This document shows positions 28,555 to 37,759 of a DNA stretch of 64,000 nucleotides, in pieces. Origin of the DNA: Brevundimonas sp. (GTDB taxonomy: Bacteria > Pseudomonadota > Alphaproteobacteria > Caulobacterales > Caulobacteraceae); the NCBI RefSeq assembly GCF_027484365.1, contig NZ_JAIXTC010000021.1:1-64000 (forward strand), read 5' to 3'. Under the pieces are notes generated by a model. It searched no databases and had not been told where the DNA came from. It worked only from the letters and a program-made list of their open reading frames with translations. Every line of letters starts with the position of its first letter. Within the stretch, counting starts at the first letter, position 1. A program made the position numbers and the translations under genes.

Positions 28555-30210
28555 TCAGTTCGACCAGGTGACGTAGGTGTCGCCGGTCTGGATAGGCTGA
28601 TCGCCGGTCCTGTCGACACCCACCGGCGCCTCGACCAGGGCCGGCCACATGGGAGCCCTCTGGGTCCTGTCGTGAGCTTCGAGCTGGGCTCTGAGCGCCG
28701 CGACCACCTCGGGTCTGCTGGCGGCCAGGTCATTCCGCTCGGTTGGATCGGAGGCGAGGTCGAACAGCCAGGTCCGGGCCGGACGGTCGAGCACCTGGAG
28801 TTTCCAGTCTCCGGCGCGCACGACCCGATAGCCGCCTGACCTCCAGAACAGGGCCTCATGCGGACGACCGGATGACTGCCCCGAAAGGAAGGGAGACAAG
28901 TCCACGCCGTCCATCGCACGGTCTGACGGCATGGAAGCACCCGCAGCGGCGGCAGCGGTGGCGAAGATGTCGAAATGCGAGACTGGGGCCGTCAGCCGTG
29001 TTCCCGCCGGAATACGGGCCGGCCAGTTCATGAAGTAGGGCACGCGGATGCCGCCTTCGAAGAAGGTCAGTTTCCAGCCGCGGAAGGGCTTATTGATGTC
29101 AGGCAGGCCGATGTAGTTCGCACCACCGTTGTCACTGGTGAAGACGACAAGAGTGTTGTCGTCGAGTCCCTGGGCCTTCAGTTCGGCCATGATCCGCCCG
29201 ACGCCGCGGTCGAGCGCGACGATCATCGCCGCATAGACCCGTTCACGGTGGTCGGTGATGTGGGAGAGCGCGTCGTAGTCCGACTTCAGCGCCTGAAGGG
29301 GCGTGTGGGGCGCGTTGTAGGCCAGATACATGAAGAACGGCCGGTTCCGGTTCGCCCGTATGCCCGCCAGCGCCTGGTCCGTCAGATAGTCAGTGATGTA
29401 GCCGTCGGGATGAAAACGGTCCCCGCCGTTGTACTGGACGCTGTAGGGCAGGTTCGCCCACAGGAATTTGTCGATCGGATCGAAGTCCTGACGCGAGTTG
29501 ACGACATCCGGATCCCGCGCCGGCAGATACATCTGGCCGCCCACCATGAAGCCAAGGCTTTCGTCGAAGCCCTGGTCTTCCGGCCGCATTCCCGCAGTCT
29601 CGCCGAGGTGCCATTTGCCGAGGTGCATGGTGTGGTAGCCACGCGTCTTGAGGAGCTCGGCAAGGGTGATCTCTCCGGCCGGCACCCCCATCTGTTCATA
29701 GGAGGGGGTCTGATCGACCCGGTCGCGGCGGAAGACGGGCCGCAGCTCCCGATCCCTTGGCGCCAGGGTCGGGATCAGCTGGGCCATCTGGACGGGGATC
29801 GAGGTGAACTCGAAGCCGAACCGGGTCGGATAGCGACCGGTCATCAGCGCTGCGCGCGAGGGGGAACAGGTCGCATTGCCCGCATAGCCCGATGCCAGCA
29901 CCGCCCCGCCCTGCGCCAGGCCGTCGATATTCGGAGTGCGGACGCTCCCCTCCCCGAGGCCGCCGTTCAGGCTGACGTCGTTGAAGCCCAGATCATCGGC
30001 GAGAATCACGATGACATTGGGGGGACGATCGGCCGGGGCTTCAGTCGCCGATGCCGGGCCGGGTTCCCACACCACGGGGCGGTTCGGTCCGACCGGAGGC
30101 GCGCGCCAGCCCGCGATATGCAGGATGACATAGTCCTTGAGCGCAACCCCGCCGAACCCAAGCACGAGCAGCCCGGCAAGGGCTCCACCGATCCAAACGG
30201 CCCGCTTCAT
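28555..30210 (-). CDS. Type I sulfatase, N-terminally membrane-anchored/Sec-type
   Basis: MKRAVWIGGALAGLLVLGFGGVAL anchor; NVIVILADDLGFNDVSLNG; formylglycine motif GNATCSPSRAALMTGRYPTRFG; GKWHLG; FTSDNGG. Confidence 0.94.
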   Translation of the reverse strand: MKRAVWIGGALAGLLVLGFGGVALKDYVILHIAGWRAPPVGPNRPVVWEPGPASATEAPADRPPNVIVILADDLGFNDVSLNGGLGEGSVRTPNIDGLAQGGAVLASGYAGNATCSPSRAALMTGRYPTRFGFEFTSIPVQMAQLIPTLAPRDRELRPVFRRDRVDQTPSYEQMGVPAGEITLAELLKTRGYHTMHLGKWHLGETAGMRPEDQGFDESLGFMVGGQMYLPARDPDVVNSRQDFDPIDKFLWANLPYSVQYNGGDRFHPDGYITDYLTDQALAGIRANRNRPFFMYLAYNAPHTPLQALKSDYDALSHITDHRERVYAAMIVALDRGVGRIMAELKAQGLDDNTLVVFTSDNGGANYIGLPDINKPFRGWKLTFFEGGIRVPYFMNWPARIPAGTRLTAPVSHFDIFATAAAAAGASMPSDRAMDGVDLSPFLSGQSSGRPHEALFWRSGGYRVVRAGDWKLQVLDRPARTWLFDLASDPTERNDLAASRPEVVAALRAQLEAHDRTQRAPMWPALVEAPVGVDRTGDQPIQTGDTYVTWSN

Positions 30211-30246
30211 GATCACTCCCCGTCCGGCCCTCCGCATCGGAGCCAG

Positions 30247-30277
30247 TACATATTGGCATGCAGGATGCCAATATGTA
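30247..30277. promoter_or_regulatory. Shared operator site D (perfect 31-bp palindrome)
   Basis: TACATATTGGCAT-GCAGG-ATGCCAATATGTA, 13/13 arm match, in the divergent gap 30210/30315. Confidence 0.85.
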
Positions 30278-30280
30278 GAA

Positions 30281-30296
30281 GCCTCTGTAAAGAGGC
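30281..30296. promoter_or_regulatory. Leader hairpin GCCTCT-GTAA-AGAGGC
   Basis: Perfect 6-bp stem with tetraloop between operator D and the EF-hand gene. Confidence 0.4.
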
Positions 30297-30314
30297 ATAG
30301 AGCACCGAGGAGAA

Positions 30315-30608
30315 TTGGAGATGATCGACCGAACCCTGCTGGCCGTCATGTTGCTGTCGTCGGGTCTGGCGGCTGCGCCGGATCACGCCGAAGCGGGCAC
30401 GCCAGCCGAGGACTTTGTCGCCAGCGACGCGGACCGTTCAGGCACGCTGAATGCCGCCGAGTTCCGCCGCTTCATCGCCCTTGGTGTTGCAGCCGGCCGT
30501 CCGCGGGCGGTGATGATTCGGGACAACAACGCCTATGACATGGCCTTCGGTCGGGTGGATCGCGACCGGAATGGTCAGCTCTCGCGCGCCGAACTCCAGA
30601 TCCGCTAG
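30315..30608 (+). CDS. Secreted EF-hand calcium-binding protein
   Basis: Signal peptide; two EF loops SDADRSGTLNAAEF and VDRDRNGQLSRAEL. Start at 30321 also possible. Confidence 0.8.
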   Translation: MEMIDRTLLAVMLLSSGLAAAPDHAEAGTPAEDFVASDADRSGTLNAAEFRRFIALGVAAGRPRAVMIRDNNAYDMAFGRVDRDRNGQLSRAELQIR

Positions 30609-31021
30609 CGTTTGTCGCGCCGAAGCCTGCGGTCTCCATAGACCGCGACCAGCCAGGCGATCACGACGATCGGCAGCAGGATCGTGTTGAAGACCTCCCC
30701 GGGCACCTCGACAGGGAGGGGTCTCCAGAACTGCAGGTTCACGACGGCCCCCGCGGTCAGCAGGGCCTGCAGGCCGAGCCCCAGCGTCACAAGGTCCCTT
30801 CGGGCCGCGAGAATGAACCCCTCGAAAAGCCCGACCCCGATCTGGTTGACGCCGATCAACGCGAACAGGGGGATGATCGTGTCCGCCGACGTGCTCAGAT
30901 CCAGTCCGGCGATCGTACCGGCGCCGCCGTCAGGACTGAAGGCATGAACCCCGCCACGCGCCAGGTTCATGAGGGCGAACAGACCAAGGACGATGGACGG
31001 CCCGAGTTTGAAGGGGTTCAT
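30605..31021 (-). CDS. DUF4345-like small membrane protein
   Basis: MNPFKLGPSIVLGLFALMNLARGGVHAFSPDGGAGTIAGLD...LFALIGVNQIGVGLFEGFIL; four hydrophobic segments. Confidence 0.5.
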   Translation of the reverse strand: MNPFKLGPSIVLGLFALMNLARGGVHAFSPDGGAGTIAGLDLSTSADTIIPLFALIGVNQIGVGLFEGFILAARRDLVTLGLGLQALLTAGAVVNLQFWRPLPVEVPGEVFNTILLPIVVIAWLVAVYGDRRLRRDKR

Positions 31022-31128
31022 GGAATCGGCCTTTCCGAGTCTGTGACCACCCGCCGTGTTGAAAGGTGCGGTCGCTGAAGTGAGTCGTCTGGCCTTCCGG
31101 TGGGTTTCATGATCCAACGCCAGTCACT

Positions 31129-31153
31129 TATACTGCACCATGAGTGACGATAG
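31129..31153. promoter_or_regulatory. Shared operator site E (degenerate)
   Basis: TATACTGCAC-CATGA-GTGACGATAG in the divergent gap 31021/31191; keeps only the CAC-N5-GTG core and partial flanks. Confidence 0.35.
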
Positions 31154-31190
31154 ATGGCAAGCCGAGCCGTCGAGCCACCTCGGGAGTCCC

Positions 31191-31649
31191 ATGCCGCAAA
31201 TCATCTCCGCCGAGAGCCTTGCCACCCGCACTGGCGACGATCTCGGTGCGTCAGACTGGGTCCTGGTCGATCAGGACCGGATCGACCGCTTCGCGGCGGC
31301 GACCGGTGATCATCAATTCATCCACGTCGATCCCGTCGCAGCAGCCCAGACCCCGTTCGGCGGAACGATCGCGCACGGCATGCTGACCCTGTCCATGGCG
31401 ATCGCCATGTTGCCGCCGGGCTATCTCCTCGTGGAAGGCCTGGTGATGGCCGTGAACTACGGGTTCGAAAAGGTCCGGCTGATCGCACCGGTGCCGGTCG
31501 GATCGGAAATCCGGGCCCACCATCGGTTCCTGGGCGCGACGCCGCGAGGGTCCGGCTGGTTGTTGCGCAACGAGATCTCGGTGGAGATCAGGGGTATGGA
31601 CAAGCCAGCCCTGACCGCTGAGTCCCTCATTCTGCAGCTCACCGCCTGA
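31191..31649 (+). CDS. MaoC family dehydratase
   Basis: MPQIISAESLATRTGDDLGASDWVLVDQDRIDRFAAATGDHQFIHVDPVAAAQTPFGGTIAHGMLTLSM. Confidence 0.92.
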   Translation: MPQIISAESLATRTGDDLGASDWVLVDQDRIDRFAAATGDHQFIHVDPVAAAQTPFGGTIAHGMLTLSMAIAMLPPGYLLVEGLVMAVNYGFEKVRLIAPVPVGSEIRAHHRFLGATPRGSGWLLRNEISVEIRGMDKPALTAESLILQLTA

Positions 31650-31651
31650 AC

Positions 31652-33256
31652 ATGAGCACGGACATCTTCGACTTTATTGTCGTAGGCGCAGGCTCCGCCG
31701 GATGCGTCCTGGCCGAACGGCTATCCCGCGATCCCCGCCATACGGTTCTGCTGCTCGAGGCCGGCGGATCAGACGACGCCGCCGTGATCCGCACACCGAT
31801 GCTGATGGGGCTGGCCATCCAGTCACGGGCCTACAACTGGCACTATGAGACCGAGCCCCAGGGCGAATTGAATGATCGGCGGCTCTATTGGCCGAGAGGG
31901 CGAACCCTCGGCGGCTCGAGCGCGATCAATGCGATGCACTATATCCGGGGCGCGCACGCCAACTACGACGAGTGGCGCGACGTCTGCGGCTGCGAGGGTT
32001 GGGACTGGGATTCCGCTCTTGCGGCGTTCCGCGAGGTCGAAGGCCAGTCACGGGGCGCTGACGCCTACCACGGGGCGGACGGGCCTCTCACGGTCCAGGA
32101 TGTGTCGCCGCTCAATCCCCTCACCGAGGCCTTCTTCGAGGCCGGGGGCCTGCTCCAGTACCCACGCAATCCGGACTTCAACGGCGCCGGGCAACTCGGG
32201 TTCGGTCCGTATCAGGTCACACAGCGCGGCCTTCGACGCTGGAGCGCGGCCGACGCCTTCCTGAAGCCCGCCCTGTCGCGGCCGAACCTGACGCTTCGAA
32301 CGGGCGCCCTCACCCGCCGTGTCCTTCTGGAGGCTGGCGTCGCGCGCGGCGTGGAGGTCGAGGTCGACGGTCGCTGCGAACTCCCCATGGCGCGGCGCGA
32401 AGTCATCCTCTGCGGGGGGGCCGTCAACTCGCCGCAGCTTCTGCAACTGTCCGGTATCGGCGACGCCGGCGATCTCAGGAACGCCGGCGTCACCCCCGAG
32501 ATCGACCTGCCGGGCGTCGGCCGCAACCTGCAGGATCACATCGACATCATCGGTCAGATCTCGACCCGCAGCGCCACATCGATCGGCCTGTCTCTGCGGG
32601 CGCTGCCGACCCTGATCGGGGGCGTCGCCGCCTGGATGGGCGGTCGGGCCGGCCCGCTGTCGACCAATCCGATCCAGGGGGGCGCGTTCGTCCGGTCCTC
32701 ACAGGCCGGCGACCTGCCGGACATCCAGCTGGTGTTCACCCCGGGCCTCGCGGCGCCGCATGGTCGAGAAATGCCGCTCGGCCACGGCGCCACCCTTCAC
32801 GCCTGCGTCCTTTATCCGGAAAGTCGGGGGCGGCTCCGGATCGTCTCCAACGATCCGGCGATGCCGCCGGCGATCGATCCGGCCTATCTGACTGCGCCCC
32901 GGGACCTTGAGGTCCTGACAGACGGGCTGGAAATCGTCCGCACCCTGCTCGGCTCGACAGCTTTCGACTTCGACCGTCGCGCCGAGCTCCTTCCCGGGCC
33001 AGACAAGACCAGCCGTTCGGACCTGATGGACGATGTTCGGGCGCGGGCCGAAACCCTCTACCATCCGGTCGGTACCTGCATGATGGGGCGGGGTGAACTG
33101 GCCGTCGTCGATCCCCAGTTGAGAGTCCGGGGTGTGGAACGGTTGCGGGTCGTCGACGCCTCGGTCATGCCCAGACTGGTCGGCGGCAATACCAACGCCC
33201 CGACCATCATGATCGCCACCCGTGCCGCCCCGATGATCCTGGAGACCGCCCCATGA
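31652..33256 (+). CDS. GMC family oxidoreductase (FAD alcohol dehydrogenase-like)
   Basis: DFIVVGAGSAGCVLAERLSRDP..VLLLEAGG; YWPRGRTLGGSSAINAMHYIRG; GGAVNSPQLLQLSGIG; YHPVGTCMMG. Confidence 0.95.
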   Translation: MSTDIFDFIVVGAGSAGCVLAERLSRDPRHTVLLLEAGGSDDAAVIRTPMLMGLAIQSRAYNWHYETEPQGELNDRRLYWPRGRTLGGSSAINAMHYIRGAHANYDEWRDVCGCEGWDWDSALAAFREVEGQSRGADAYHGADGPLTVQDVSPLNPLTEAFFEAGGLLQYPRNPDFNGAGQLGFGPYQVTQRGLRRWSAADAFLKPALSRPNLTLRTGALTRRVLLEAGVARGVEVEVDGRCELPMARREVILCGGAVNSPQLLQLSGIGDAGDLRNAGVTPEIDLPGVGRNLQDHIDIIGQISTRSATSIGLSLRALPTLIGGVAAWMGGRAGPLSTNPIQGGAFVRSSQAGDLPDIQLVFTPGLAAPHGREMPLGHGATLHACVLYPESRGRLRIVSNDPAMPPAIDPAYLTAPRDLEVLTDGLEIVRTLLGSTAFDFDRRAELLPGPDKTSRSDLMDDVRARAETLYHPVGTCMMGRGELAVVDPQLRVRGVERLRVVDASVMPRLVGGNTNAPTIMIATRAAPMILETAP

Positions 33257-34683
33257 CGAATTCCCCCGAGATCTCAGAAGCCCGTGACCTGATCCGTTCG
33301 GGCATCGAGGCCCAGAGAGCGGCATTCGCGCGGCAGCCCCGTCGCCCGCTCGCGGACCGGCGCCGCGACCTGGAGGCCATAGAGCGTCTGGTCCTCGACA
33401 ACGAGGCGGCCATCGCCGACGCCATCGACGCTGACTTCGGTGGTCGATCCAGACAGGAGACCCGCCTGCTCGAGATCGCTGTGACGGCCCAGGCGGCCCG
33501 TCATGCCCGCAAGGCCCTGGCGGCCTGGATGAAGCCCCGCCGTGTGGGTACCCCCGCCACGGCGGCGCCGGGGCGATCCCTGATCCGGCATGACCCCAAG
33601 GGAGTCGTCGGTATCGTCTCGCCCTGGAACTATCCGGTTCAGTTGACCCTAGTCCCGCTGGTCGCCGCCCTGGCGGCGGGCTGCAGAGCTCTGGTCAAGC
33701 CGTCGGAGCTGACGCCCCGCACCAGCCAGCTGATGGCGGACCTGCTCGCCGACCGCTTCCCTGCCGACCAGGTCGCGGTCGTGACGGGCGGAGCCGATGT
33801 CGCCGAAGCGTTCTGCGCCCAGAGGTTCGACCATCTTTTCTACACCGGCTCGACCCGGGTCGGGCGATCAGTGGCCGAAGCTGCGGCTCGTCATCTGACG
33901 CCGGTCACACTGGAGCTGGGGGGCAAGTCCCCGGTCATTGTCGATGATGCGGTTCCCCTGGAGCGAGTCGTCCACCCCCTGGCCTGGGGCCGGTTCCTGA
34001 ATGCGGGCCAGACCTGCGTGGCGCCGGACTATGTACTGGCGACGGGGGGCCGCGCCGAAGCGCTCGGCCAGGCCGTGATCCGGCAGGCCGAGACCTTCTA
34101 TCCCGACCTGGCCTCAAACCCCGAGTACACGGCCATCGTATCGGACCGGCATCATGCCCGGTTGACGGCCATGATCGACGAGGCGCGGCACCGGGGCGTT
34201 CAGGTTCTGCAGGCGACGCACGACCCCGCAGCCTGTGCGCTGGCCGGACGGATCGCCCCCACAGTCCTGATCGACCCTCCCGCTGATCTGGCCGTCATGC
34301 GCGAAGAGATTTTCGGCCCGTTGTTGCCGGTCCTGAACTGCCCGTCGATCGCGGCGGCGTGCGCCCGTGTCAGCGCCGGAGAACACCCGCTCGCCCTCTA
34401 TGTTTTCAGCGATGATCACCGGGTGGTCGGTCAGGTGCTGGAAAGCACCCGCTCCGGCGGCGTCACCGTGAACGCCACCATGCTTCATCTCGCCAACGAA
34501 AACCTGCCCTTCGGGGGTGTCGGGGAAAGCGGATCAGGCGCCTATCACGGACGTCGCGGGTTCGAGGAATTCAGCCACGCCCGCAGCGTTTTTGTAGCGG
34601 GGCGCTGGCACTCCAGCCGCCTGATCGCACCGCCCTACGGGGCCGCCTACCGGTTTGCCTCGTCCCTGGCGCTGAAATCCTGA
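33253..34683 (+). CDS. Aldehyde dehydrogenase (coniferyl aldehyde dehydrogenase-like)
   Basis: GVVGIVSPWNYPVQLTLVPLVAALAAGCRALVKPSELTP; FYTGSTRVGRSVAEAAARHLTPVTLELGGKSPVIV; NAGQTCVAPDYVL; ATGA overlap with the GMC gene. Confidence 0.94.
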   Translation: MTNSPEISEARDLIRSGIEAQRAAFARQPRRPLADRRRDLEAIERLVLDNEAAIADAIDADFGGRSRQETRLLEIAVTAQAARHARKALAAWMKPRRVGTPATAAPGRSLIRHDPKGVVGIVSPWNYPVQLTLVPLVAALAAGCRALVKPSELTPRTSQLMADLLADRFPADQVAVVTGGADVAEAFCAQRFDHLFYTGSTRVGRSVAEAAARHLTPVTLELGGKSPVIVDDAVPLERVVHPLAWGRFLNAGQTCVAPDYVLATGGRAEALGQAVIRQAETFYPDLASNPEYTAIVSDRHHARLTAMIDEARHRGVQVLQATHDPAACALAGRIAPTVLIDPPADLAVMREEIFGPLLPVLNCPSIAAACARVSAGEHPLALYVFSDDHRVVGQVLESTRSGGVTVNATMLHLANENLPFGGVGESGSGAYHGRRGFEEFSHARSVFVAGRWHSSRLIAPPYGAAYRFASSLALKS

Positions 34684-34684
34684 G

Positions 34685-35173
34685 CTAGGGCAGTGTGCGA
34701 TAGCCGAGGACGACGACCGCCAGCATCATGACCTCCGCAGCGATCAGGGGCAGCGCGTCCCGGCCGCTTCCATCCAGCACGGCGCTGACCAGTCGGCCGG
34801 CGATGATGACCGAGAGCATGACCAGAGGGATGATCAGAACATCCGACCGGTTGCGGACTGCGGCATAGATCGCTGATCCTCCGATCATGACGAAGATCCC
34901 GAGGAAGTCACCGCGCAGGGTCGACATTCCGACCGGACCGGAGGCTTCCAGGCCGAGGCGCAGTGCTGCCCGGGCGGGCGTCAGAAGAAAACCGGCGGCG
35001 AGCGGCAGGGTCAGCCCGCCCGTCAGGAGAAGTGCGATCCGGACGATTGTGTTCAAGAGCTGCCCCCCGGCATGAACGGTGAATGAATGGCCTTCCGCGT
35101 CGGATCGAACCGGACGCGAACCCTGAATAGCGGGACCCACTTCGGCCGCAAGGCCCAATCCTATCAACCCCAC
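34685..35173 (-). CDS. DUF4345-like small membrane protein; start uncertain
   Basis: ...LLNTIVRIALLLTGGLTLPLAAGFLLTPARAALRLGL...STLRGDFLGIFVMIGGSAIYAAVRNR. True start probably downstream of the listed GTG. Confidence 0.5.
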   Translation of the reverse strand: MGLIGLGLAAEVGPAIQGSRPVRSDAEGHSFTVHAGGQLLNTIVRIALLLTGGLTLPLAAGFLLTPARAALRLGLEASGPVGMSTLRGDFLGIFVMIGGSAIYAAVRNRSDVLIIPLVMLSVIIAGRLVSAVLDGSGRDALPLIAAEVMMLAVVVLGYRTLP

Positions 35174-35176
35174 TTT

Positions 35177-35201
35177 ATTTTGACACTCATAGTGCTAACG
35201 T
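35177..35201. promoter_or_regulatory. Shared operator site F
   Basis: ATTTTGACAC-TCATA-GTGCTAACGT in the divergent gap before the TonB receptor. Confidence 0.55.
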
Positions 35202-35287
35202 AGTTCGCAAGTCCGCCGTGAACCACGAGACGGGACGAGCAATGGCTGCGGTTTTCATCACGCCGACAGCCAAGGGGGAGAGATGAT

Positions 35288-37735
35288 ATGAAGGCCAAGA
35301 CCGGACTCGGAGTCTCGCTGCTCGCACTCACTGCGGCCATGATGACCGGAACCGCTGCCGTTGCGCAGTCCGCACAGGACAGTGAACCCGTAACACTGGA
35401 TGAAATCGTCGTCCTGGCGACGAAGCGTCCCGAAAGCCTGTTCGATGTGCCGGTCGCCGTCACGGCCTATTCAAACGAGCAGCTTCAGGCGGCCCAGGTT
35501 CGCGATGTCCGGGACCTTCAGATCGTCGCGCCGACCCTTGTCGTCAATTCCAGCTCAGGGTCGACACAGACCATTTTCACGATCCGCGGCATCGGCACGC
35601 CGGGCCAGAATACGGGGCTCGAGCAGTCGGTCGGGGTGTTCATCGACGGCGTCTACCGGGGCCGCCCGGGCGCGGCCCTCGGCGACCTCGCCGACGTCAG
35701 CCAGATCGAGGTGCTGCGCGGACCCCAAGGGACCCTCTTCGGCCGGAACACCTCCGGCGGCGTCATCAGCGTGCAGACAGAACTGCCGGAGTTCGTCCCC
35801 GGCGGGCAGATCGAGAGTTCGCTGGGCGATTACAACTACCGTCAGATCCGCGGAACCGTGACCGGCCCGATCTTCGGAGATTCGGTCGCCGGCCGGCTGA
35901 CTGCCACATCCCAGCAGCGGGACGGCTACGTCGAGGATTTCAATGCGGGCGGAACCTACAACGACCGTTCTCGCTGGTCGGTGAAGGGGCAGTTGCTCTG
36001 GGACATCTCGCCCAGCGCGACCCTGCGACTGATCGCCGATCGGTCGGAAACAGATGAAATCTGCTGCGTCGCCGTACCCGTCTTCTACGGTCCGACGGGC
36101 GTGGCGATCTCGGCGCTGGGCGGCGTCCGCCGTTCAGGCACGGCCGGCGCCTATGGCGGCGTCTCCGGCGTCTTCGTCGACAACAGCCGCTATGAGGTGG
36201 CGCTGAATCCGGCGAGCCAGCCGGTCAGCGACGCGTCGGTAGACCAGGGGATTTCGGGCCAGCTGGACTGGAACCTCGGGTCGACGGACCTGACCGTCAT
36301 CGCATCCCGGCGGACCTACGAGACGCTTCCGACCGTCGACGGCGACTACACCAGCCTCAATCTGCTCACCCAGAAGACGGGGCAGGACATCGAGGAAGGA
36401 TCCCTCGAAATCCGTCTGGCGTCCGCCGATCCTGACGCCCGACTTGAGTGGCTGATCGGCGGGTTCCTGTTCAACCAGGATATCTTCGCCGACCAGGAAT
36501 TGCGCTACGGAACCCAGTTCCGGGCCTATCTCGAGGCCATTACCCCTCGCGTCACGATCGCACCCGGCGTGACCATCCCCATTCTGACCCGCCTCGAACA
36601 GGCGACCGGACGGCCGGTCGGAACGTTCGGCGCGGCCGGTGTCGCGGTGAACGACGACTACGACTACGAGAGCCGCAGCGCCGCCGTGTTCGGACAGGCG
36701 ACCTGGAACGCTACCGAGAAACTCGAGATCACTGGCGGCCTGCGCTACTCGCGCGAGGAAAAGAGCGCCGACTACCGGATCCAGTCGTTCGATCCCCTGT
36801 CCCAGATCCAGTTCGTGGGCCCGCTGGCGCCCTTCGCAGCGCTGAGGACCCTGCAGAACTTCCCGGCGGTGAACCCCTTCTCGACGGAGTTCACCGACGA
36901 CGATGTCTCGGGAACGCTCAGCGCCGCCTATGAGCTGTCCGAGGGGGTGAACCTGTTCGTGCGCTATGCGCGAGGCTACAAGTCCGGGGGCTTCAACCTC
37001 AGCCGGACGGCCGCACAGACGACGCCTGGCAACCCCGTGGCCGACCCGAATAGGGTCATCTTCAATCCCGAGATCGTCGATGCCTATGAGGCCGGCGGCA
37101 AGTTCCGCTTCTGGGACGGCCGGGCCCAGATCAACGCCAACGTCTTCTTCCAGACCCTGGACAACTATCAGACCAACGCCTTCGACGGGACGTCCTTCAG
37201 GATCATCAACGCCGGGGGACTGGAGAGCAAGGGACTGGAGTGGGATTACCGCATCCAGCTGACGGACGACATCATCCTCGACGGCGGCGGCACGCTCCAG
37301 GACGCCCAGTACACCGACTTCACCAACGCCAGTCCGACGGCCGGCCAGATCGTGGCGGGCCAGACCGTGCAGGACCTGAGCGGCCAGACGCCGAACTTCG
37401 TGTCCGATGTCCTGATTTCGGGCGGGATCACCTTTGCGAAACCCCTGAACAGCTCCGTCGGCCTGCGCGCCAACCTCAACTACCTGTATCGCTCTGACTA
37501 CACGACCGCCCAGGACCTGGACCCTCTGTCACTTCAGGACGGGTACGTCCTTCTGAACGCCAGCCTCGGCCTGGGCACGCTCGACAAGGCATGGGGGGTG
37601 GAAATCTGGGTTCGGAACCTGACCGACGAACGTGTCGCCAACATCATCTTCGACACGCCTTTCCAGGCCGGCAGCCAGAGCGCCTTCATGGAGCCGCCGC
37701 GCACGGCCGGCATCACCCTGCGTCGCAACTTCTGA
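35288..37735 (+). CDS. TonB-dependent receptor
   Basis: VTLDEIVVLATKRPESLFDVPVAVTAYSNEQLQAAQVRDVRDLQ...VLRGPQGTLFGRNTSGGVISVQT...PRTAGITLRRNF. Confidence 0.95.
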   Translation: MKAKTGLGVSLLALTAAMMTGTAAVAQSAQDSEPVTLDEIVVLATKRPESLFDVPVAVTAYSNEQLQAAQVRDVRDLQIVAPTLVVNSSSGSTQTIFTIRGIGTPGQNTGLEQSVGVFIDGVYRGRPGAALGDLADVSQIEVLRGPQGTLFGRNTSGGVISVQTELPEFVPGGQIESSLGDYNYRQIRGTVTGPIFGDSVAGRLTATSQQRDGYVEDFNAGGTYNDRSRWSVKGQLLWDISPSATLRLIADRSETDEICCVAVPVFYGPTGVAISALGGVRRSGTAGAYGGVSGVFVDNSRYEVALNPASQPVSDASVDQGISGQLDWNLGSTDLTVIASRRTYETLPTVDGDYTSLNLLTQKTGQDIEEGSLEIRLASADPDARLEWLIGGFLFNQDIFADQELRYGTQFRAYLEAITPRVTIAPGVTIPILTRLEQATGRPVGTFGAAGVAVNDDYDYESRSAAVFGQATWNATEKLEITGGLRYSREEKSADYRIQSFDPLSQIQFVGPLAPFAALRTLQNFPAVNPFSTEFTDDDVSGTLSAAYELSEGVNLFVRYARGYKSGGFNLSRTAAQTTPGNPVADPNRVIFNPEIVDAYEAGGKFRFWDGRAQINANVFFQTLDNYQTNAFDGTSFRIINAGGLESKGLEWDYRIQLTDDIILDGGGTLQDAQYTDFTNASPTAGQIVAGQTVQDLSGQTPNFVSDVLISGGITFAKPLNSSVGLRANLNYLYRSDYTTAQDLDPLSLQDGYVLLNASLGLGTLDKAWGVEIWVRNLTDERVANIIFDTPFQAGSQSAFMEPPRTAGITLRRNF

Positions 37736-37759
37736 CCGCGACCGTTTCGGGGCAGGACC

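Noticed and set aside
28975-30300. 441-aa plus-strand ORF
   Set aside because: Antisense to sulfatase 1.
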